From Apoderus coryli (lineage: Eukaryota; Arthropoda; Insecta; Coleoptera; Attelabidae): 64,000 bases of DNA. This document shows positions 58,008 through 64,000 of this stretch, piece after piece. The stretch covers positions 9,612,105 through 9,676,104 of the forward strand of contig OU452214.1 in assembly GCA_911728435.2 (NCBI GenBank). Direction: 5' to 3'. The translations under genes and the position numbers were made by a program. Under the pieces are notes generated by a model that worked only from the letters and a program-made list of their open reading frames with translations, was not told the origin of the DNA and searched no databases. Within the stretch, counting starts at the first letter, position 1; each line of letters starts with the position of its first letter.

Positions 58008-58059
58008 ATAACCTATAAAGTTTAACAATACAACATATAAAACCGATGTTTTACATAAT
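58008..58059 (+). promoter_or_regulatory. ZF8 upstream block
   Basis: A single ATAACCTATAAAG (58,008-58,020), as in ZF4. The leader and most of exon 1 are gone; only about 40 bp separate this block from the residual exon. Confidence 0.4.
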
Positions 58060-58103
58060 ATGAGCATTGGTAAAGATTTAGAGGATACTGATTCTAGTAT
58101 AAG
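58060..58103 (+). CDS. ZF8 residual exon 1
   Basis: Only the last 14 codons plus two bases of exon 1 survive (MSIGKDLEDTDSSI), followed by the normal donor ATAAG|GTAAGTACATAA. An in-frame ATG is present, so a short protein could still be made, but the acidic region and SUMO-type sites are lost. Sequence just after the donor resembles ZF6. Confidence 0.5.
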
Positions 58104-58599
58104 GTAAGTACATAAGTACTTATTATCATATAGCCGCTTTGTGGAATAATTTCATGTCAGAATGAATATACAGTATTATAATATACCTACCTATATCAAT
58201 AGAATACTTTCTAGTGTTCGAATATTAAAAACTACTCACAGTTAAAAATGTATTTACAATATATGGCATTTCAAACTATATAATAGATACAATAAAGTCA
58301 CACTACATAACATTTAACTAGAATTACATATTTTTGCATAAATAACAATTTAAAACCATACACTTAGTTTACAAATTCTGGTCGTTAAAAGAGAAATTCC
58401 ATTTTTGTGCAGGATAACATACCTACATCAACTTTGTGATAGAAATTTTAATTTTTTTTAATTCTCTTTTGTGGTTCAATAAGAAATGAAACCGTTATTT
58501 TTAAATACACAAATGTTTACCTAACTTAACCCACCTTACACTTTAAATAGAACTCTGATACACGTCCCCTCTGATGCTTCCTGTACAACGGCAGTAAAA

Positions 58600-58890
58600 T
58601 TCAATTAAAATTTTATAATAATAATAATAAAATGCTTTATTGTGTATAATAATCTACAATATGAGAGGCTCTATTTCAGTAAATAAAGCTTCCTTTATTT
58701 AAAAAAAAAAACAAATATTAATACAATAACAACTTTATTCTACGTTTCTCTCAAAAACATATACAACTATCTTCTTCTTTTAATGTCAATGTCATCTACG
58801 TCTATTCGACTTAACTGTCACTAAACATACACTGTTGCCACTACACTTCTTATATTCTATAGTAGACATTAGAGGACCACAAATACATTA
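58600..58890 (-). pseudogene. LINE 3' debris in the ZF8 intron
   Basis: This is the reverse complement of the tail region of the ZF6-intron LINE (42,015-42,235), with CTTCTTCTTTTAATGTCAATG and ATAATAATAATAAAATG near the ends. No usable frame is present. Confidence 0.6.
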
Positions 58891-58929
58891 TCATAAATCA
58901 TTACAATATAAGAAAAAGAAATACACAAA

Positions 58930-59625
58930 ACTACAATGTTCATCAAAGCTCAATTTATGTCTATAATAACACCTAGATTTTTGGCTTTATCACTAAATTT
59001 CATTTTTTTTTGTCTCATTTCGCGCATTAGCACCGTCTGCCTCTCCGACCCAATACACATTGCTATCGTCTTATCAGGATCAATTTCAATCCATTACCCT
59101 GACACCACGTTGAAAGTCTTTAATGTCCTCATTGATAAACTCCTTCATGTTATCGAAGTTATCCAAAGTACAGTGCGCATACACCTGAACATCATCAGCA
59201 TACATGTGAATAAATGAATGTCCTAGATTTAAAGGCAAATGAAACGAAAATAATAAGGGTCCAAGAATACTCCCCTGGGGAACTCCGCTCTGTAATATCT
59301 TAAAATCAGAGTAACTTGAAGCGATTTTAACGCACTGCGTCCTGTCTACTAGATAGTTGAAAAACCATCATTTCCTTCAAACCCCAAGTAGCGAAGTTTG
59401 CTATGTAATAAATCAAAATCAACCAAATCAAAAGCTTTATTCTGATCAAGTAACACTAATATATTCGTCTTTGAGTTGTCCATAGCACTGACAATGTCAT
59501 TAGTTACCTTGAGTAGAGCCGTAGCTGTAGAATGTCCTTCACGAAATCTCGATGGTAGCGAAGGCAAAACTTGACGTTCAAAAATCTGAGATAGTACTGG
59601 AAGCAAGAATATTGTATTAGATACC
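58930..59625 (-). pseudogene. Jockey/CR1-like RT fragment
   Basis: Minus-strand blocks in order: LPSRFREGHSTATALLK, LVLLDQNKAFDLVDFDLLH (first catalytic Asp region), SGVPQGSILGPLLF (59,230-59,290) and HMYADDVQVYA (YADD, near 59,190). Frame breaks separate them. Its 5' part is cut by the hAT element at 59,626. Confidence 0.75.
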
Positions 59626-60959
59626 AGTGGCGGCTTGTCCTATGAAGCAACGCTTCACCTAAATAATCAGTAAAATTAATAATATTTAAGTATTTAATTC
59701 TATTTTATTGTTTTTCTCCATATAAAATTTAAACTATAAATTAATGTATACTTAATTTTCAACCTGCTTTACCATAAAACTGTGATATTGAATTTCGTCT
59801 TCATCTGAAGCAGGCTTTATCCTATACACCTATTTAACATACTTAATTTATATACCTATCGGTATTTTCCTCTTTTTTTTTATTTGTGTAATAATAGTAA
59901 AACATTATTTATTTCGGTCTCTCTCTTCCCTGTATGCGGCAGTTGACACCCTTGCCAGTGCTTGTGTTTTGTGAAACACCAATAGCCTATTTATTTATCA
60001 TACACGTTCTTATGCAGATGAAGCGTGCCTCAAGGCATTTTCATCTATTGTTCAGCAACAATCGGCAACACTGCCATCTGGCATATACCCACTATACAAC
60101 CACCTATCTCTCTTCGTATAAACATAGTTGCCAGCGTTTAATTGTACTAAGCATAGCATACGAATCTTGCCATTAAAAAAACACTGTAAGAAAAAGCACT
60201 ATAAGAAAAAAAATAAATGGGTAGGTAGAAATTTATTTTGACGATGCGCAGCTGAGTCAAAATATCTGTTGTATGCGCGCAATTTCTTCGCACACATATT
60301 ACATACAACATTTTTTCTACAACTACAGATATTTCGTTTCATCAATAATTGCTATTCTAAAGAATACTCATATTGTTTATAATAATTATAAATATACCTT
60401 ATTCCTTGTATATTTCGTTACTTTGAAAAGTAGAATATACCCACATACCCTTTTTTAATTTTGACAAAAAGGTGACAACTAGTTTTTATTGTAATTTCTA
60501 ATAATTAAATATTAAGTATGTAAAATGGAGCTATAAGCAGTGACCAAGAGGCAGTATGAAAGGACATACAGTCAATTCAAAGAGTGCTGTAAAACTAAAA
60601 TATTTGAAAAAGTGAGTGAAAATGTTCTGTTAGGATATTTGTACCATTAACGTGAATATTGTGAGGAATATTTAATACCTACTTAATTAAGAATGTTTGA
60701 ATCAGTTTATGTTTTTCATATATTATTAGTACCTACAATAAAGTTGATTTCTACGTACTTAGATCGTGTTAAAGTTAGTGCACGCAGTATTTCGCAAACG
60801 CCGGTGCGCGAAGAAAATACTTCGCACATCGGCGTTTGCGAAATATCATTTGTCACATTAAAAGTGGTGAAAAAATGTCACTCTTTTTTGACAGTTGTAG
60901 AAAAAAGTAATTATTTTATTTTACGCTTCACCACATTAAACTGCCACAAGCCGCCACTG
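59626..60959. mobile_element. Non-autonomous hAT-like element
   Basis: The ends CAGTGGCGGCTTGT and ACAAGCCGCCACTG are perfect inverted repeats. An 8-bp duplication with one mismatch flanks them (TTAGATAC at 59,618-59,625 and TTGGATAC at 60,960-60,967). Both fit the hAT superfamily. No transposase is present. A 56-bp hairpin (60,789-60,844, with TTTCGCAAACGCCG arms) lies near the right end. Confidence 0.8.
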
Positions 60960-60967
60960 TTGGATAC

Positions 60968-61551
60968 ATAAATTTTATATTTTTTGAAAATGGGTTAACC
61001 TATGCTCCTCGTGTAACATATTTTAATTTTAGTCTAGAATTTAAGCAAACGACTCGTATATAAATTAGTTTTTGTTGCTTGTTCGACTCAATTACTCAAA
61101 TGTGCAGTGTCAAGGATCCAAATTACAAAGGTGTGCCTCTTGTCACATTGTTGGATTTTTTGTTGTGGTGGACTGTATTTTCCACCTTTAACGTTATGTG
61201 ATCAATTTGAATCACCTTTTAATGTAGTTAATACTAATTAAAACAACTTTTCTGAATAAAACAATTAACATAATATATTGAGATGCTTATACACGAAAGT
61301 GAGTGAGATAAAAAATGATTTGACAAAACAAAATAGAGCGCACACAAGTCCTTCTCTTCTCTTTTGCTCTTTCAGGTTATACAACACAATATACACTAAT
61401 AACACAATACGAAAATTGCAATGTTGCCAATATTTATAATTTTTCATATATTAAAATAAAAACTAAACACACATTATGTAAAATTTTGTTGATCTTCCCA
61501 GTCACCTTTTATCCTACCTATTTATCTTATTAATGTTTATTATTTTTATAG
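60968..61551. other. 3' part of the ZF8 intron
   Basis: AT-rich. It includes the conserved pre-acceptor segment (GTGTCAAGGATCCAAATTAC, 61,108-61,127) shared with ZF5 to ZF7, then TTTTTATAG at 61,543-61,551. No other feature is seen. Confidence 0.4.
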
Positions 61552-62785
61552 TACGTCGAAACAGAAGCAGTTGTTGGAGACTGGAAACAATTCCAACAAC
61601 GAGACACAGTGTACGTTTAAAACAATTTGTGACAAGAAGCTTAAAACCCACACACGGTTAAATTGTAAGAGAATTTCGTGCAAAATTTGCAAAAAAATAT
61701 CTTCTCATGAAAAATTGCGTGGTTGTACAATGTGTAGTAAAGTATTTAACTACAAACAGAGTCTTGATTGTCATATAGCAAATCATCATTCTGATAATAA
61801 AACCTTAATGGCCACAATTACGAATAATCTTTATGAATGTCAACGTTGTTCGTATAAAGCTGCAACCAGTACAATTTTTAGAACTCATATGTTAAAACAT
61901 AAAGAAATAGCAAAAAACTTTGAGAAACTATATTGTGCACATTGTGCATATTTTACTTACACTAAAACTAGTTTGACACAACATTTAATAACTCATAGCA
62001 ATAATAAAGCATTTGTTTGTACAATGTGTAGTAAAGCATTTCCACGCAAACACAGTCTTGATAGTCATATAGCAAATAATCATTCTGATAATGAAACCTT
62101 AATGGCCACAATTACGAATAATATTTATGAATGCCAATGTTCGTATAAAACTGTATCCATTACAAATTTTAAAAATCATATGTCAAAACATAAAGAAATA
62201 GCAAACAATTTTGAGAAACTATACTGTGCACATTGTGCATATTTTACTTACACTAAACGTACTTTGAAAAATCATTTATTAACTCATAATAAACCATATG
62301 TTTGTACAATGTGTAGTAAAGGATTTACACGCAAATTGCAATTTGATTGTCATATAGCGAAATATCATTCTGATAATAAAACCTTAATGGCCACAATTAC
62401 GAATAATTTTTTTAAATGTCAACGTTGTTCGAAAAAATTTTCATCCAGTAGAGATTTTAAAATTCACATGTTAAAACATGAAGAAATATCAAAAGATTTT
62501 GAGAAACTATATTGTGCACATTGTGCATATTTTACTTACATTAAAAGGAGATTGACAAAACATTTAATAACCCATAGCAATAATAAACCATATGTTTGTA
62601 CAATGTGTAGTAAAGGATTTAACTACAAATTGGGTCTTGATTGCCATATTGCCAATTATCATTCTGATAATAAAACCTTAATGGTCACAATTACGAATAC
62701 CCTTTATGAATGTCAACGTTGTTCGTATAAGGCTCCATCCAATTCAAATTTTAAAGTTCATATGTTAACACATAAAGAAATATGA
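61552..62785 (+). CDS. ZF8 exon 2: damaged mosaic C2H2 array
   Basis: The acceptor TTTTATAG|TACGTCG gives 425 aa with the residual exon 1. The first finger has lost its first Cys, and a deletion fuses the 'CKIC' finger with a B finger. Then come B-C-A-B-C-A-B-C-A-B-C. One C finger reads ECQCSYK, so its Cys pair spacing is broken. Fingers KVFNYKQSLDCH/ATSTIFRTH and TRKLQFDCH match ZF1; the last three match ZF4 exactly. It ends at the same ATATGA stop as ZF4. It may be a pseudogene or a mosaic gene of reduced function. Confidence 0.7.
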
Positions 62786-63290
62786 AAAGATTTGGAGAAA
62801 CTTTATTGTGCATATTTTATAAATTCATATCATGACAGTGTACAATTTAATGAAACATCTGCCCGAAAGAATTTAATAAACAATGCCAATGTTGTTCGTA
62901 TAAAACTGTATCCAATCCACGTTTTAAAATTCATATGTTAAAACATAAAGATATAGCAAAAAATTTTGTGAAACTAAATTGTGCACATTGTGCATATTTT
63001 ACTTACACTAAAAGTACTTTGAAAAATCATTTATTAACTCATAGAAATAATCAACCATATGTTTGTATGTGTAGTAAAGGATTTGCATTGAAACGGAGTC
63101 TTGATTGTCATATAGCAAATAATCATTCTGATAATAAAACCTTAATGACCACAATTACGAATACCCTTTATGAATGTCAACGTTGTTCGTTTAAAAGTAC
63201 ATACAGTACAGATCTTAAACGTCATATGGTAAAACATACTTTACTTACACTAAAAAGAGTTTGAAACGACATTTATAAACTCATTAACTT
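62786..63290 (+). pseudogene. Out-of-frame 3' fingers of ZF8
   Basis: After the stop come the same about 100 bp of debris as after ZF4, then further fingers in an open frame (from about 62,935): CAHCAYFTYTKSTLKNH, a B finger with a broken VCMCSKGF pair, and CQRCSFKSTYSTDLKRH, ending at TGA (63,264). The following bases still encode an A-finger helix in another frame. These are relics of a longer array. Confidence 0.7.
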
Positions 63291-63864
63291 GTACTGAAAC
63301 CAATTATCTACCCGATCGATTCTGGTGTGGTATTTCTATGTGGGGGATTTGGTGCGCGTCCTATATCCTAACATTACCAAATAAATAAGAGCACCTATGG
63401 GCAATCCCAATGTTCTGTTGGTGCATTTATTGCTGGTTGCGACCAAACCTAAATGTTTATTCCTTATTTTAAATAAATTATACCTTATCATCTATATATT
63501 TTTTGTGGCATAAATAAAAAAACTACTTTAACGAAATATATCTTTAATTTTATATGGACAGGTTCTCTCTCTTAAATTTGCACTAAAATATATAAACCCT
63601 TAAACATTGTCTAGTTTTTTGATGATTTGTTGAATCGTTGAGACTGGTCGTTTGGTTTCTCTTTTTGGGTAAGGTTTATAAAATTATAAGTTTGTAATTT
63701 ATCGTATATTTATGTTCATTGCACTTTTTAGTGACTAGTGTAAGAAATAATAATAATAATAAAGAACATCCCTCAAAGCTGAAGCTTGTGGTAATTTTAT
63801 TTCTGAAACTCCCATCCGAAAATCGAACCACCTGAGCACAAAAAGAGTTGCTGTGCAAGTCATA
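63291..63864. other. Right flank, no gene recognised
   Basis: AT-rich with short frames only. Nothing recognised. Confidence 0.3.
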
Positions 63865-64000
63865 TCAGTATTGTAATAGAAAAATGTAAAATTGTCAATA
63901 TTTTAAAAACTATCAATTTTTGGAATACACATCCTTTCATAAACTTGCCCTTATTTTTTATGCAAAAAAAATATATAACAAATTGGCGCTCAGAAGATAT
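63865..64000. repeat. Dispersed repeat also present in the ZF1 intron
   Basis: ATTGTAATAGAAAAATGTAA and CATCCTTTCATAAACTTGCC match 5,200-5,310 closely. The element runs off the window. Confidence 0.6.

Overview
The window looks like an AT-rich insect chromosome. A beetle is my guess, at low confidence, because no single-copy marker gene is present. It holds a local tandem family of eight related C2H2 zinc-finger genes (called ZF1 to ZF8 here) embedded in transposable-element debris. The evidence for a eukaryote is a two-exon gene structure with GT-AG introns, LINE, Copia, Gypsy, hAT and Merlin remnants, a SINE with a pol III B box, and several MITEs.

Every gene has the same plan. A short first exon encodes an acidic N-terminus of about 89 residues that starts MEQ.DIK.EPD and carries three SUMO-consensus sites. 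It ends at a phase-2 donor AG|GTAAGTA. A second exon starts at ATAG|TACT or a close variant and encodes 9 to 14 zinc fingers. With these junctions all eight genes give an in-frame coding sequence divisible by three: 410, 602, 491, 598, 601, 561, 491 and 425 aa. After a start region (one C2HC finger, and in most copies one 'CKIC' finger), the fingers follow a three-type module, A (YCAHCAYFTY), B (VCTMCSKGF) and C (YECQRCSYK). Differences between copies cluster in the DNA-contacting helices.

Layout: 1-1.05 kb has no recognised gene. ZF1 is on the minus strand (1.1-7.8 kb), and its 5.4-kb intron holds nested inverted-repeat elements and a decayed LINE. ZF1 and ZF2 are divergent across 7.8-10.8 kb. 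ZF2 to ZF8 are all on the plus strand: ZF2 10.8-14.5, ZF3 18.2-21.2, ZF4 24.8-28.5, ZF5 31.8-37.3, ZF6 41.3-46.0, ZF7 51.6-54.9 and ZF8 58.1-62.8 kb (ZF8 is damaged). The spacers fall into classes. ZF3 and ZF7 share intron and 3' flank, so about 18-24.6 kb matches about 51.5-58 kb. ZF2 and ZF5 share 3' exon and 3' flank. ZF2 and ZF4 share an intron. ZF5 is a ZF4/ZF2 chimera and ZF8 is a mosaic containing ZF1-like and ZF4-like fingers. This pattern points to repeated unequal crossing-over or gene conversion.

Mobile DNA: paralogous units that lack an insertion act as empty sites and give clean target-site duplications for several elements. The most complete element is a Merlin DNA transposon (48,817-51,461) with matching terminal inverted repeats and an apparently intact spliced 304-aa transposase. 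It sits in the leader of ZF7, and about 85 bp of leader is missing there. A 1.93-kb inverted-repeat element in the ZF5 intron carries a 320-bp higher-order minisatellite.

Working idea (inference): a young, fast-diversifying array of DNA-binding repressors or regulators, comparable in style to KRAB- or ZAD-zinc-finger clusters but with a different N-terminal domain.
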